The notes under the pieces are model-generated. The model did no database searches. It was not told the DNA's origin and saw nothing but the letters and a program-made list of their open reading frames with translations. 64,000 nucleotides of DNA. Source: Sunxiuqinia indica. Lineage in GTDB: Bacteria > Bacteroidota > Bacteroidia > Bacteroidales > Prolixibacteraceae. This document shows positions 45,561 through 54,985 of this stretch, piece by piece (the first letter of the stretch is position 1; every line of letters begins with the position of its first letter). The position numbers and the translations under genes are program-made. The DNA lies in the NCBI RefSeq assembly GCF_009847015.1, contig NZ_WVEM01000014.1:1-64000 (forward strand). Reading direction: 5' to 3'.

Positions 45561-46868
45561 CTATTTCTTCCTGAAAAAGATTTGCAGAGGCACACCACTA
45601 AAGTTAAAGCTATCGCGAATCTTATTTTCAATATACCGGCGATACGGATCTTTAATGTATTGTGGCAAGTTGGCGAACAAGGCAAACGAAGGCGTTGGAC
45701 TCGGCAGCTGAGTTACATACTTAATTTTAATGTACTTCCCTTTAACTGATGGAGGTGGGTATTTCTCAACAGCTTCTAAAAGGATTTCATTCAGTTTCGA
45801 AGTTTTGAGCTTTTGTTGGCGATTCTCATACACTTCAATCGCCAATTCCAGTGCTTTAAAAATACGCTGTTTGGTTAACGCCGACATAAAAACGATTGGC
45901 ACATCGACAAATGGGGCAATGCGTTCGTGGATTTGCTCGGTAAACTTTTTCACCGAAGCATTGTCCTTTTCAACCAAATCCCATTTGTTTACCAAGATGA
46001 CTACTCCTTTTCGGTTTTTAATCATCAGGTTGAAAATGCTTAAATCCTGACCTTCCACGCCGCGGGTGGCATCAATTAACAACATACAAACATCTGAATC
46101 TTCGATAGAACGAACCGACCGAAGCACCGAATAAAACTCCAAATCCTCGTGAACTTTGGCTTTCTTTCGAAGCCCAGCAGTATCTACCAGGTAAAAATCG
46201 TGTCCATATTTTGTGTAGCGGGTGTTAATGGCATCTCGTGTTGTTCCGGCAACATCGGTTACAATATTCCGGTCAACGCCTGTCAATGCATTAATGAATG
46301 ACGATTTTCCCACATTAGGACGGCCAACAACAGCAAAACGCGGAACGCCTTCCTCATCGGGCAAGGGTTCTTTTTTGACAAAGCTATTAACCACGGCATC
46401 CAACAGCTCGCCGGTTCCGCTACCAGTCATGGCCGAAATACAATACAGTTCGCCCAAGCCCAGGCCGTAAAATTCGTGCGAATCGATAATACGTTCGTGG
46501 TTATCAACTTTGTTGACAGCAAGGAAAACCGGCTTTTTAGAACGACGCAATATATGAGCCACATTCTGATCCAGATCGGTAATTCCGCCTTCAACATCAA
46601 CAGCAAACAATATTACATCAGCCTCATCGATTGCCAGGTGTACTTGCTTGCGAATTTCTTCTTCAAAAACATCTTCTGAGTTAATTACGTAACCGCCTGT
46701 GTCAATCACCGAAAACTCTTTACCATTCCATACTGCCTTACCGTAGTTGCGGTCGCGGGTAACACCCGAAATTCCATCAACAATGGCTTTTCTACTTTCA
46801 ACCAACCGATTAAACAAGGTTGATTTACCGACATTCGGTCTTCCTACTATAGCGACTATATTGCTCAT
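45561..46868 (-). CDS. der: ribosome biogenesis GTPase Der (EngA)
   Basis: 435 residues from the Met of [16 protein letters not shown] (46868); a start ten codons earlier is possible. Two tandem GTPase domains are clear: the first with [21 protein letters not shown] and NKVD, the second with [23 protein letters not shown] and NKWD. A C-terminal KH-like domain ends [17 protein letters not shown]. Der acts in 50S subunit maturation. Directly downstream of era on the same strand. Confidence 0.97.
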   Translation of the reverse strand: MSNIVAIVGRPNVGKSTLFNRLVESRKAIVDGISGVTRDRNYGKAVWNGKEFSVIDTGGYVINSEDVFEEEIRKQVHLAIDEADVILFAVDVEGGITDLDQNVAHILRRSKKPVFLAVNKVDNHERIIDSHEFYGLGLGELYCISAMTGSGTGELLDAVVNSFVKKEPLPDEEGVPRFAVVGRPNVGKSSFINALTGVDRNIVTDVAGTTRDAINTRYTKYGHDFYLVDTAGLRKKAKVHEDLEFYSVLRSVRSIEDSDVCMLLIDATRGVEGQDLSIFNLMIKNRKGVVILVNKWDLVEKDNASVKKFTEQIHERIAPFVDVPIVFMSALTKQRIFKALELAIEVYENRQQKLKTSKLNEILLEAVEKYPPPSVKGKYIKIKYVTQLPSPTPSFALFANLPQYIKDPYRRYIENKIRDSFNFSGVPLQIFFRKK

Positions 46869-46952
46869 TCTTCCTTTTGTTCCATTTATAAATTTCAAAT
46901 TCCAAGTTCCCTGCCCTGGTGAGTTTCCACGTTCAGCTTCACTCTTTCTACT

Positions 46953-47837
46953 TTACTGAAAATCATATCCAAAGTTACCCAACATACGATCTTTATCCCG
47001 CCAGTCTTTAGCTACTTTAACATACAATTCCATAAATACTTTTTTCTGGAAAAACTCTTCCATGTCTTTCCGAGCCTGCGTACCTACTTTCTTCAAGGCA
47101 GCCCCCTTGTGCCCAATAAGAATACCTTTTTGGCTGTCGCGTGCAACATTAATCACACACCGCAAGCGCAGTAATTCCTCTTCTTCCTTAAACTCTTCCA
47201 CCTCAATTTCAACCGAATAGGGAACTTCCTTTTGATAGTACAACAGTATTTTCTCCCGAATAATTTCGGAGACAAAAAACCGATCATTCCGATCCGTTAA
47301 CTCATCTTTTGGGAAATACGGAGGTGCTTCGGGCAGCAACTCAATAATGCGGTCAAAAATAGGTCCGATGTTGAAACGCTCGGTAGCCGAAACAGCAAAC
47401 ACATCAGCAGCCGGCAAAAGATCTTTCCAGTATTCATACAACTTCATTACATCACCTTGGTTCGACAAATCAATTTTGTTGACCAAAACAATTACCGGGG
47501 CGTTCGACTTGCGAACTTTTTCCAGATACTCCGCATTTTTATCTGGTTTCTCAACTACATCTGTCACGTATATGATCACGTCAGCGTCAGACAATGCCGT
47601 GTTTACAAACTTCATCATCGATTCCTGAAGCTTGTAATTGGGTTTCAAAATGCCTGGAGTGTCTGAATATACAATTTGAAAATCCTCCCCACTCACAATC
47701 CCTTTTATTCGGTGACGAGTCGTTTGCATCTTTTTAGTAATGATCGATAACCGCTCGCCAACCAACGAATTCATGATGGTTGACTTCCCGACATTCGGGT
47801 TTCCAATGATGTTTACAAATCCTGATTTATGTGCCAT
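46953..47837 (-). CDS. era: ribosome-associated GTPase Era
   Basis: 294 residues. The N-terminal GTPase domain has IGNPNVGKSTIMNSLVGE, TTRHRIKGIV, SDTPGI and LVNKIDLS. The C-terminal KH domain carries the GILIGHKGAALKKVG motif that binds the 3' end of 16S rRNA. Era functions in 30S assembly. der follows about 85 bases downstream, so the two 50S/30S maturation GTPases are likely co-transcribed. Confidence 0.97.
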   Translation of the reverse strand: MAHKSGFVNIIGNPNVGKSTIMNSLVGERLSIITKKMQTTRHRIKGIVSGEDFQIVYSDTPGILKPNYKLQESMMKFVNTALSDADVIIYVTDVVEKPDKNAEYLEKVRKSNAPVIVLVNKIDLSNQGDVMKLYEYWKDLLPAADVFAVSATERFNIGPIFDRIIELLPEAPPYFPKDELTDRNDRFFVSEIIREKILLYYQKEVPYSVEIEVEEFKEEEELLRLRCVINVARDSQKGILIGHKGAALKKVGTQARKDMEEFFQKKVFMELYVKVAKDWRDKDRMLGNFGYDFQ

Positions 47838-48298
47838 TTGCCTGATTTCCTTTTAAAAAGCTCGGCAAAGATAACAATATCCTTTTAGCAGTTAAAAATC
47901 AAGTTCTTAATTTTTAGGAAATACGCTATTCGCTGCTGTTTTACTTTTTGAGAAATGCAATTGCACTCTTATTGTACGATTGACTCAAAGCTATCTGAAC
48001 ATGAGAAAGATAAAAAAGCCCGACCAGCGTGGTCAGGTCGCCAAGCCGCCAAAAACCTTACAAGTACTTGCCTTTCGTACACAGGGGATCATGTCTCGCC
48101 CCTTGGGGAAAACAATAAGTACCTTGGGAATCGGGCCTTGCCCCTGGGGGATAAAGACAATCCCCAACATCAAAAACTGCTTATCTGGAGAAAAGCCGGG
48201 GCGTCTGTCGCGGCGGCACTCAGAAATAACAAACACAAAAAAAAGACCATCCTTTCCGGACAGTCTTTCTGATTTTTGGTTTTCTTCCCAGTCATGCG
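47838..48298. other. intergenic region with short G/C-rich inverted repeats
   Basis: No gene family was recognised in frames on either strand. It contains small stems: GACCA/TGGTC around GCG at 48022-48034, CCCC-TT-GGGG near 48099-48108 and CCCCTGGGGG near 48141-48150, plus two CCTTGGGRA words about 21 bases apart. The composition is more GC-rich than the neighbouring spacers. A decayed gene, a small RNA or a dispersed repeat are all possible. Confidence 0.4.
48237..48268 (-). terminator. terminator after the rhodanese-like gene (end of sulfur operon)
   Basis: On the minus strand AAGAC-TG-TCC pairs with GGA-TG-GTCTT around GGAAA, followed by T8. Confidence 0.72.
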
Positions 48299-48928
48299 TT
48301 AGCATCCGCCTTGCACGCGCTTTTTCTTTTTATTTTTAATTACCGGAGGTGCTGCTGCCGGTGCATCCAGTTCGGTGGCAGCTGGTTCAATGTCGCCACC
48401 ACCTCCGCCAAGAGCAGAGCCTGCAGCTTTCCGAAAGTCGTATTTTGCGATCTCTTCATTCGGGCTGGTTGAAGCGGGTTTTTCAGGATTCATAATCGTT
48501 TCAACCCAGTAGTTTAAGCCTCCCTGCAGCACATAGTTATTTTTGTACCCCAACTGGCGGGTAATCATCCAGGCTTCGTTGGCGTCAGTCGATCCGTTGG
48601 AATAAAACACGTTCAACTTCACATCCTGGTTAATGTCATATTCGTAATCTTCGGAGAGCAAGTTTTCCAACGGAACATTGATCGCTCCCGGCAGGCTAAA
48701 CTTCTCGAATTCAGCTTTACTTCTTACATCAATCAGCTGTAACGAAGGATCTTTCTGAATCAACATATCGGCCACCTGGTCGGGATGAATAAATTGTAAA
48801 TTTTCCCGAACTTCGTTGAGAAGTTGCTCGGCGGTTAATTTATAGGCTTTGGTGGTATTGGGCGGAACTGCCGCGATGATCAGTCCCAACGGTAAAATAA
48901 CACTTGCTAATATTAGTCTTGGTTTCAT
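48299..48928 (-). CDS. secreted rhodanese-fold protein lacking the active-site cysteine
   Basis: 209 residues with a hydrophobic N-terminus (LILASVILPLGLIIAAVPPN). The rhodanese domain (about 45-140) has DPSLQLIDVRSKAEFEKFSL and PGAINVPLENLL. At the active-site loop, however, the sequence reads FYSNGSTDANEAW, where sulfurtransferases have a Cys. The C-terminal ~60 residues are low complexity (GGGGGDIEPAATELDAPAAA, then KNKKKKRVQGGC), ending in the protein's only obvious Cys. It is the last gene of the sulfur operon, so a sulfane-sulfur or partner-binding role is plausible, but ordinary rhodanese catalysis is not. Confidence 0.85.
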   Translation of the reverse strand: MKPRLILASVILPLGLIIAAVPPNTTKAYKLTAEQLLNEVRENLQFIHPDQVADMLIQKDPSLQLIDVRSKAEFEKFSLPGAINVPLENLLSEDYEYDINQDVKLNVFYSNGSTDANEAWMITRQLGYKNNYVLQGGLNYWVETIMNPEKPASTSPNEEIAKYDFRKAAGSALGGGGGDIEPAATELDAPAAAPPVIKNKKKKRVQGGC

Positions 48929-48973
48929 CTTTTAAGTTTTTTTTTAGACGTTCAACAATTGAATGATTGAAGC

Positions 48974-49579
48974 TTAGTGCTGATTGATTTCGTAATCATC
49001 ACGGGCAAATTTCTTCTCGGCCCATTCGCCCACCCAAAACATACCAATTGCCACAATAGCAATTAAAAATGCCAAGAGCCCGCGTGACATATTCAGCCAG
49101 TCGCTTAGCAACGGGCTTCCCATATATTTTGCTTTAAAGAAGCCTTCCCACAGTGGGTAACCTTCCATAAAAATGACAATACCAATCAGGATTCCTCCAA
49201 TAAAAGCTAATGCATCAAGTTTACCAATGGCAGCCGCACAGAAGGAAGTTCCCGGGCAATAACCACCCAAAATAAAGCCGGCCCCCATAATTACTCCTCC
49301 GCCAATAGCCGACCAAAGAAATGTTGGGTTAATATAGATGAAGCTGAGATCGATCCATCCAAAAAGGCTTAAAAACAAGAGGCCGATTCCGGCAGTAATA
49401 GCAGCGGTAAAAAACACTTTAAGCACAGTCGTGTCGTAGCCATAAAACATACCGGCCAAGCGGCGGCTGGATGAAAATCCATTGGCTTCGAGCACAAAGC
49501 CAAAGCCGATGCCAATAAAAAAGGCAATAAGTAAATTGGTATTGGATGATATTATTTCGTTTACAATTAATGGTCCCAT
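48974..49579 (-). CDS. YeeE/YedE half-transporter (second)
   Basis: 201 residues from the ATG at 49579 (MGPLIVNEIISSN); the longer frame upstream overlaps the intergenic sequence and lacks family resemblance. Membrane helices surround the conserved Cys motif LGGYCPGTSFCAAAIGKLDA. YeeE/YedE proteins such as TsuA take up thiosulfate or related sulfur species through cysteine relays. Two half-size genes here replace one fused protein (compare the gene at 49623). It ends 45 bases before the rhodanese gene. Confidence 0.88.
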   Translation of the reverse strand: MGPLIVNEIISSNTNLLIAFFIGIGFGFVLEANGFSSSRRLAGMFYGYDTTVLKVFFTAAITAGIGLLFLSLFGWIDLSFIYINPTFLWSAIGGGVIMGAGFILGGYCPGTSFCAAAIGKLDALAFIGGILIGIVIFMEGYPLWEGFFKAKYMGSPLLSDWLNMSRGLLAFLIAIVAIGMFWVGEWAEKKFARDDYEINQH

Positions 49580-49622
49580 AATAGATTGAATTATTGCGTA
49601 ATTGAATGAATGAATGGTTGAA

Positions 49623-50138
49623 TTAAAGCCAAAGTTTTCGAACAAAATAGGCCATGCCAAAAGCGGTTCCAAAAATCGCTGCCATGGTAATAAAACCTCC
49701 GGCCGAAAGCACTGCCATTCCGGTGAGCGCCGATCCACTGGTACAACCACGCCCCAGTTGCGAACCAAACCCAAACAGAATTCCGCCAAACACGGCGAAA
49801 ATGATCCTTACTTTACTGGTTACATTGGGGCCTTTTTCAACTTTAAATTTCAAACGGCCTGCCACAGCTCCCGAGAGGAACCCACCAACCAGTACACCCA
49901 GCATCTCAAACACCAACCACGACTTCAACGGATGCGCATGTCCGCCCAGGTACTCTTGGTAAAAAGCTGTATTGGCCGTATGCGAAGGAGCAATAGCATT
50001 GATCCCTGCAACCAACGCAGCTTTTGGTGCACCACTTGCGCCTAAACCACGCCCCGACACCCAAAAGGCAACAATCAAAACCAATCCCAGCAAAACTCCA
50101 CCGAGGTATGGATTCATGTATTTTTTAGCTTCTTTCAT
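49623..50138 (-). CDS. YeeE/YedE half-transporter (first)
   Basis: 171 residues. LGGVLLGLVLIVAFWVSGRG, a periplasmic loop (HTANTAFYQEYLGGHAHPLK), and the Cys-bearing signature FGSQLGRGCTSGSALTGMAV. It pairs with the next gene to make a two-part YeeE/YedE transporter. The location between the Psr-type reductase and the rhodanese-like gene suggests import of thiosulfate or polysulfide sulfur, or export of the reduced product; direction is inference. Confidence 0.9.
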   Translation of the reverse strand: MKEAKKYMNPYLGGVLLGLVLIVAFWVSGRGLGASGAPKAALVAGINAIAPSHTANTAFYQEYLGGHAHPLKSWLVFEMLGVLVGGFLSGAVAGRLKFKVEKGPNVTSKVRIIFAVFGGILFGFGSQLGRGCTSGSALTGMAVLSAGGFITMAAIFGTAFGMAYFVRKLWL

Positions 50139-50245
50139 ATCTGTATACGTTTTATAGTTTTTCTTTAATTGTCATTTCTGAACTTGTTTCAAAATCTGTT
50201 TGCAAAGAGATCCTGAAACCAGTTCAGGATGGCCCCCACGTTATA

Positions 50246-51187
50246 CTAGTAAAGCCAGCGGCTCATTTGTCCGGCATAGGAAATAATAAAACGAAGCATT
50301 AAACTTCCGAATAAAACCAGGACTACCGGAATATAAACCGGAATTTTCTTGTGACGCAGCTCCATCAGCTCCAAAATTGCGGGAACAATCATCCCCAATA
50401 CCACCACAAAAATCCAGAACGGTGCAGTGTAAGCTCCTCCCAAAAACATATCTGCAGCGTCAATCTGCACCTGCGTACTAGCTCTGAATCCCATAAACAT
50501 ATGGATGATCAGAAACAATTCAATAACGATAAGCATGATATCTATTTTGGCAAAAACCACTTTCTCTTTCTTGCTTTGGGCAAACAAAATAATGGCAGCC
50601 GCACCTGCCGACAAACCGGAGGTCAGAAATAATGGCCCCAGAATAGAAGTATTCCAGAGTGGCCGGGCATTAAACGCAGAAAACAAAATACCGGTGTAAA
50701 TTCCAAGGATAACGGAAAGAACAATGGTCACCCAGGCCAGCCCAACTTTATTCTTTAAAAAGAATGCATTCAGGTCTCTCAGAATGACATTTTTCCATTC
50801 CCACCCGGGGAAGTATTCCTGAATATGAATGGCGACCCAAATAATTGAAATCGGAGTAATAGCCATCAACGTCCATGCTCCCCACGACATCGGAGATTCT
50901 AATTTTATGGTTGTGTATAGTTGCCAGAAAAACAGTTTGTGACGTAAATCGAGAAACAATGCACCCAGTCCAATCGCTAAAATAAACGGAACAATAATGG
51001 GGGCACGACGAACAGCTCCACGATATTCGTTTTCTTTACCAAGAATAACATAAAGGGAAGCAAAAAACAGAATTCCTGCAGCTAATCCTCCCAGAAAAAG
51101 ATAAAGCGGAATTTGCCAGTGCCATATTTCCAAATATGGATCAACGTTCGGATTCAATCGTCCGCTGGTAATAAGTTCTTCTCTCAT
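50246..51187 (-). CDS. NrfD/PsrC-type membrane anchor subunit
   Basis: 313 residues with eight or nine helices. WHWQIPLYLFLGGLAAGILF and the later FLTSGLSAGAAAIILFAQS are typical of NrfD. It anchors the catalytic and Fe-S subunits and passes electrons from menaquinol. It starts 13 bases after the Fe-S subunit stop. With the two upstream genes it forms a complete PsrABC-like complex. Confidence 0.93.
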   Translation of the reverse strand: MREELITSGRLNPNVDPYLEIWHWQIPLYLFLGGLAAGILFFASLYVILGKENEYRGAVRRAPIIVPFILAIGLGALFLDLRHKLFFWQLYTTIKLESPMSWGAWTLMAITPISIIWVAIHIQEYFPGWEWKNVILRDLNAFFLKNKVGLAWVTIVLSVILGIYTGILFSAFNARPLWNTSILGPLFLTSGLSAGAAAIILFAQSKKEKVVFAKIDIMLIVIELFLIIHMFMGFRASTQVQIDAADMFLGGAYTAPFWIFVVVLGMIVPAILELMELRHKKIPVYIPVVLVLFGSLMLRFIISYAGQMSRWLY

Positions 51188-51199
51188 CTTCTTACAATT

Positions 51200-51733
51200 T
51201 TAAATCAAATAATAAACCTGAGGTTTGGTTCCGGCCTGCGGTATCAGGGTTTTAAACTTTCTTTTCTTCAGCACTTTGGAGACTTCACTATTTGCGTCAT
51301 CCAGATCGCCAAAATACATACACTTGGTAGGACACACCGACACACAAGCAGGTTGCAATCCATCCTGAATCCGGTGATCACAAAACGTACATTTGTCGAC
51401 ATATCCATCGGGGTGTCCATATCGGGCATCGTAGGGGCAACTGGTAATACAGGCACCACATCCAATGCATTCGTGCGGAGTAACCTTTACGATTCCACCT
51501 TCGACATAATGACTCGCTCCGGTTGGGCAACAACGCACACAAGGCGAATTGTCGCAGTGATTGCAGCGCTCAGATCGGATTTCGATCTCCAACTGCGGAT
51601 AGGTTCCATCTGTCACCTCCACAATCCAATCGCGGCAATAACCAATCGGAACATTATTTTCCGTTTGACAGGCTACCACGCAATCGGCACATCCTACACA
51701 CTTCTTTGTATCAACTGCCATCGCATATCTCAT
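51200..51733 (-). CDS. 4Fe-4S electron-transfer subunit (PsrB/NrfC-like)
   Basis: 177 residues. Cysteine clusters for four [4Fe-4S] centres: CVGCADCVVACQ, CNHCDNSPCVRCCP, CIGCGACITSCP and CTFCDHR with CVSVCPTKC. MRYAMAVDTKKCVGC is the start, overlapping the catalytic subunit stop by four bases (ATGA). It carries electrons between the membrane anchor and the molybdenum subunit. Confidence 0.95.
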   Translation of the reverse strand: MRYAMAVDTKKCVGCADCVVACQTENNVPIGYCRDWIVEVTDGTYPQLEIEIRSERCNHCDNSPCVRCCPTGASHYVEGGIVKVTPHECIGCGACITSCPYDARYGHPDGYVDKCTFCDHRIQDGLQPACVSVCPTKCMYFGDLDDANSEVSKVLKKRKFKTLIPQAGTKPQVYYLI

Positions 51734-53976
51734 GATGTCACCTCACTTTCTTTTTCAAAACGGAAGGTTACAAAATTGCCGCGCATACCGGTTCCCCCCA
51801 TTACCGGATCAACCAGCACCCGGGTAATCAACTGCGAGTCGCTTGCTCCCTTACCAAAAGCCCGACTTAATTTTTTATTGTTATGACCAAAACCATGTAC
51901 CATGTAAACCGAATCAAAGCGAATACGCTCGGTAACTCGAATTTTGATCGGAAAATCAGTAACCACTCCATCCTGATTTTCAAGATAAATGGGTTGTCCA
52001 TTAGTCAGTCCCCATTGTTTTGCTACTTTCGGATTAACCCAAACGGCATTCTCATCTTTTAAATCCGTCAAGTTTGGATTATTGGCAGTACGACTAAACG
52101 TATGTTGTGGGGTACGACCATAATTCAAATGATAATAACCCTCAGGTGGCTCCATGTGGGGCGTATATTTTGGAAGTGGATCGAAACCAGCTGCAGCCAA
52201 CGAAGTTGAGTATAGCTCTATTTTTCCGGTATTGGTGAAAAACTCCGGTTCGGAATGTTCGCTGAAATAAGGCTCGCCAAACGCACGAGGTAGTTGCTTT
52301 ACACCAATGCGTTTCATTTCCTCTAATGAAGAACCAACTTGCTTCAACTGCCAGTCCAGCATTTCCTCGGCTGTTTCCCACTGGAAATACTGATCCAAAC
52401 CTAGTTTTTTTGAAAGCTCTTTGGCAATCCAGCTATCCGGTTTCGAATTGTACTTTGGCTCAGTTGCCGGCATGCGTAAAGCAATCGTCGGGAAACGTCC
52501 CGGCAGAATCCTCAACGCATCATACCGTTCCAAATAAGTACATTCCGGCAACACAACATCAGCATAACCGGTAATTTCCATCGGCATGGTGTCAATAACC
52601 ACCAGAAACTCCAACGCCTTCATCGCCTCAACGGTTGTTTTTGTATCTGGCATGGTCATCGGCAGGTTGGTGCCATTTACCACCCATGCTCGAACACGCT
52701 TATCTTCTGGAGCAGTTGGCAACGATGCTTCAATAACCCCGTTCGACAAATCGCTACCGGAAAGCGGATACTTACCTTCTTCAATCGCGTCGCGCCAGGT
52801 CCACTCCGCCTTTGGGAAAGGTGCTGATGGAAATGACGGAACTGAAGTAAAGTCAGGAATATAGAAACCACCCCGGCGCCCCCATGAACCAAGCAGCGCA
52901 TTTAAAATGGCAACTGCACGGAGTCTCTGGGTATCATCACCATACCAGGTTGTATGTCGTCCGGGGTGAATAATAACTGCCGGCGAAGCATTGGCCATTT
53001 CCCGAGCAGTTTCGCGAATTACGTGCGGCTTGATGGTTGTAATTCCGTATGCCCATTCGGGCGTATAATTTTTAACATGAGCCTTTAACTGCTCAAATCC
53101 ATAAGTGTACTTTTCAACGTAATTTTTGTCGTACCATTCATTTTCAATAATCTCATGAATCCAGGTTAACAACAAAGCGATATCGGTTGAAGGTTTTATC
53201 GGTAACCAAAACTTCGATTTGCTGGCAGCTGTTGAAAACCGTGGATCGACGGTAATGATTGCTGCTCCTTTATCGATAGCATCCGACATTTCCTGAACCT
53301 GCCCATTATGCATATTTTCACCAATGTGTGAACCAATCAGAACCAAACAACGGGTGTCGCGAATGTCAGTTGGTTCGGGCGAGTGAAGTGCCTCTCCAAA
53401 AGTAGTACTGAAAGCCACTTCTCTTGGCCCTTTACATTGTGCATAACTCGGCGCCGGAAAGTTATTGCTTCCCATCCCTTTTAGTATTGGCTTTAAAAAT
53501 GAACCACCGGAACCGTGACTAAATAAAGCCAGACTCTCACCTCCATATTTCGACTGTACAGCCTTTAGCTTTTTAGCAATCAGGTCCAAAGCCTCGTCCC
53601 AGCTGGCTTCCCGGAATGTTTGCTTTCCATCTTTGCCCGTAACCCGGATTAATGGCGACTTTAAACGATCTTCATCATGATACATTCCAACACCGCCGGT
53701 CCCGCGAGGACATAAGCGACCATTGCAATTCGGATCGTCATCATTACCAACTACTTTTTTGATATTACCTTCTTTGTCTTTATAAACCCATCCGGCGCAC
53801 TTCCAAAAACAAACTTCGCAATAGGTTGGTGTCCGAAGAGTATCCAGCGGGCCAAAATCACCTAACTTGCTTTTTGAATTTATCTTTGTTGCCGAGCTTA
53901 ATTGCTGAGCCCCGAAGATTAATCCGGCAGCACTTAAAGAGGATATTTTTATAAAATCACGACGTTTTTGTGCCAT
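51730..53976 (-). CDS. molybdopterin oxidoreductase, PsrA/PhsA-like (polysulfide or thiosulfate reductase)
   Basis: 748 residues. A Tat-type signal (MAQKRRDFIKISSLSAAGLI) directs export. The N-terminal [4Fe-4S] ligands are in CEVCFWKCAGW and GRLCPRGTGG. The likely Mo-ligand Cys is in YAQCKGPREVAFS, and the cofactor-binding region continues with SHIGENMHNGQVQEM. The C-terminal dinucleotide-binding domain includes LNYGRTPQHTFSRTANN. The subfamily reduces polysulfide, thiosulfate or tetrathionate. The YeeE genes and rhodanese-fold protein downstream favour a sulfur substrate; which one is inference. Confidence 0.93.
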   Translation of the reverse strand: MAQKRRDFIKISSLSAAGLIFGAQQLSSATKINSKSKLGDFGPLDTLRTPTYCEVCFWKCAGWVYKDKEGNIKKVVGNDDDPNCNGRLCPRGTGGVGMYHDEDRLKSPLIRVTGKDGKQTFREASWDEALDLIAKKLKAVQSKYGGESLALFSHGSGGSFLKPILKGMGSNNFPAPSYAQCKGPREVAFSTTFGEALHSPEPTDIRDTRCLVLIGSHIGENMHNGQVQEMSDAIDKGAAIITVDPRFSTAASKSKFWLPIKPSTDIALLLTWIHEIIENEWYDKNYVEKYTYGFEQLKAHVKNYTPEWAYGITTIKPHVIRETAREMANASPAVIIHPGRHTTWYGDDTQRLRAVAILNALLGSWGRRGGFYIPDFTSVPSFPSAPFPKAEWTWRDAIEEGKYPLSGSDLSNGVIEASLPTAPEDKRVRAWVVNGTNLPMTMPDTKTTVEAMKALEFLVVIDTMPMEITGYADVVLPECTYLERYDALRILPGRFPTIALRMPATEPKYNSKPDSWIAKELSKKLGLDQYFQWETAEEMLDWQLKQVGSSLEEMKRIGVKQLPRAFGEPYFSEHSEPEFFTNTGKIELYSTSLAAAGFDPLPKYTPHMEPPEGYYHLNYGRTPQHTFSRTANNPNLTDLKDENAVWVNPKVAKQWGLTNGQPIYLENQDGVVTDFPIKIRVTERIRFDSVYMVHGFGHNNKKLSRAFGKGASDSQLITRVLVDPVMGGTGMRGNFVTFRFEKESEVTS

Positions 53977-54211
53977 GTGTTTTTAATTTTATTTCCACAA
54001 ACATACAAAACTCTCTATATCGAAATATATAGAAATATCAATATATTGACGAGCTTCGATATGTTGATTTCAAACTTGAAAAAACAACTCACACAAATTA
54101 CTGAATTCCAAACGAAAGCAGAGAGATTGCCGCCTATTTAGATTTACTATAAATAAAGTGGCAGCTCAATTTATATCCATTCCAAGCAAGCAGATAGGAC
54201 TTTTAAAAGCA

Positions 54212-54772
54212 TTATTTCTGATTCAAATCCTCAGGCCTGTTTAGATTTAAGAACAAATCGGGGAACTTTTGAAGCACAGACGAAACATCAACAAACCGAA
54301 CGGGTATTTCCCGAATAACCTTTTGCAATTTCAGATCTCCGTGCTTGATCTTTTCTTCTAAAAACCCGATGAGCTCTTTATTGTACAACGCAGCCATGGG
54401 TTCTACACCTTTATCGTGTTTAGGAATTATTGCCTGTGCATCCTCCTTTTTGGCAAGTAGAAACTGAAATAGCAGGCTGTTTAGGTTTGGAGTATCGCAG
54501 CTAACGACAATATTCCAATCAGTTTTCGATCCACTTAAAGCAGCGTGCAAACCTCCAATCGGCCCACAATCCGGATAAACATCATTCACGACTGTCAATC
54601 CAAATTGATCATAGCCTGATTGATTGGCACTAATGAGCATGTGTGAACAAAGTGGTCTCAACAAATCAATGGCATATTCAATTAACTTTTTGCCCTGGTA
54701 GTCAATCAAGGCCTTATCCTGTCCCATTCTCGAACTTTTCCCTCCTGCCAATATAATGCCCGTTAGTGCCAT
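54212..54772 (-). CDS. mobA: molybdenum cofactor guanylyltransferase
   Basis: 186 residues. The nucleotide-binding signature GIILAGGKSSRMGQDKALIDY is complete, followed by LISANQSGYDQFG, VNDVYPDCGPIGGLHAAL and VVSCDTPNL. It adds GMP to Mo-molybdopterin to form the bis-MGD cofactor needed by DMSO-reductase-family enzymes. It lies directly upstream of the Psr-like genes on the same strand (235-base gap), so it probably serves that enzyme. Confidence 0.95.
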   Translation of the reverse strand: MALTGIILAGGKSSRMGQDKALIDYQGKKLIEYAIDLLRPLCSHMLISANQSGYDQFGLTVVNDVYPDCGPIGGLHAALSGSKTDWNIVVSCDTPNLNSLLFQFLLAKKEDAQAIIPKHDKGVEPMAALYNKELIGFLEEKIKHGDLKLQKVIREIPVRFVDVSSVLQKFPDLFLNLNRPEDLNQK

Positions 54773-54871
54773 AAATTGTTTTGAAAAATATTACTCAAAA
54801 TTGTCGATTTTTTATTTGAGAAAAAATAAAAATGTTATATTTGCACCCGCTTTGGCAATCAAAGCAAACAT

Positions 54872-54946
54872 GGTGGTTGTAGTTCAGTTGGTTAGAACGC
54901 CGGATTGTGGTTCCGGAGGTCGTGGGTTCAAATCCCATCATCCACC
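54872..54946 (+). tRNA. tRNA-His (GUG)
   Basis: Cloverleaf with D arm GTTC/GAAC, anticodon stem CCGGA/TCCGG around TTGTGGT (anticodon GTG) and T arm GTGGG/CCCAT. The acceptor GTGGTTG pairs with CATCCAC with a T-T mismatch at the fifth pair. G-1 (54872) faces C73 (54946), the histidine identity pair. CCA is not encoded. Confidence 0.95.
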
Positions 54947-54951
54947 CAACA

Positions 54952-54985
54952 AAAAAACTCCGTTGGAAGCAGCGGAGTTTTTTTT
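54952..54985 (+). terminator. terminator after tRNA-His
   Basis: AAAAACTCCG pairs with CGGAGTTTTT and a run of eight T follows. Confidence 0.85.

Noticed and set aside
47955-48305. Overlapping frames of 90-120 residues before the rhodanese-like gene
   Set aside because: They run through inverted repeats on both strands, with low-quality composition and no conserved motifs; one overlaps the rhodanese gene end.
49580-49789. N-terminal extension of the second YeeE-like protein
   Set aside because: It covers the spacer and antisense of the preceding gene end; the family begins at the Met of MGPLIVNE.
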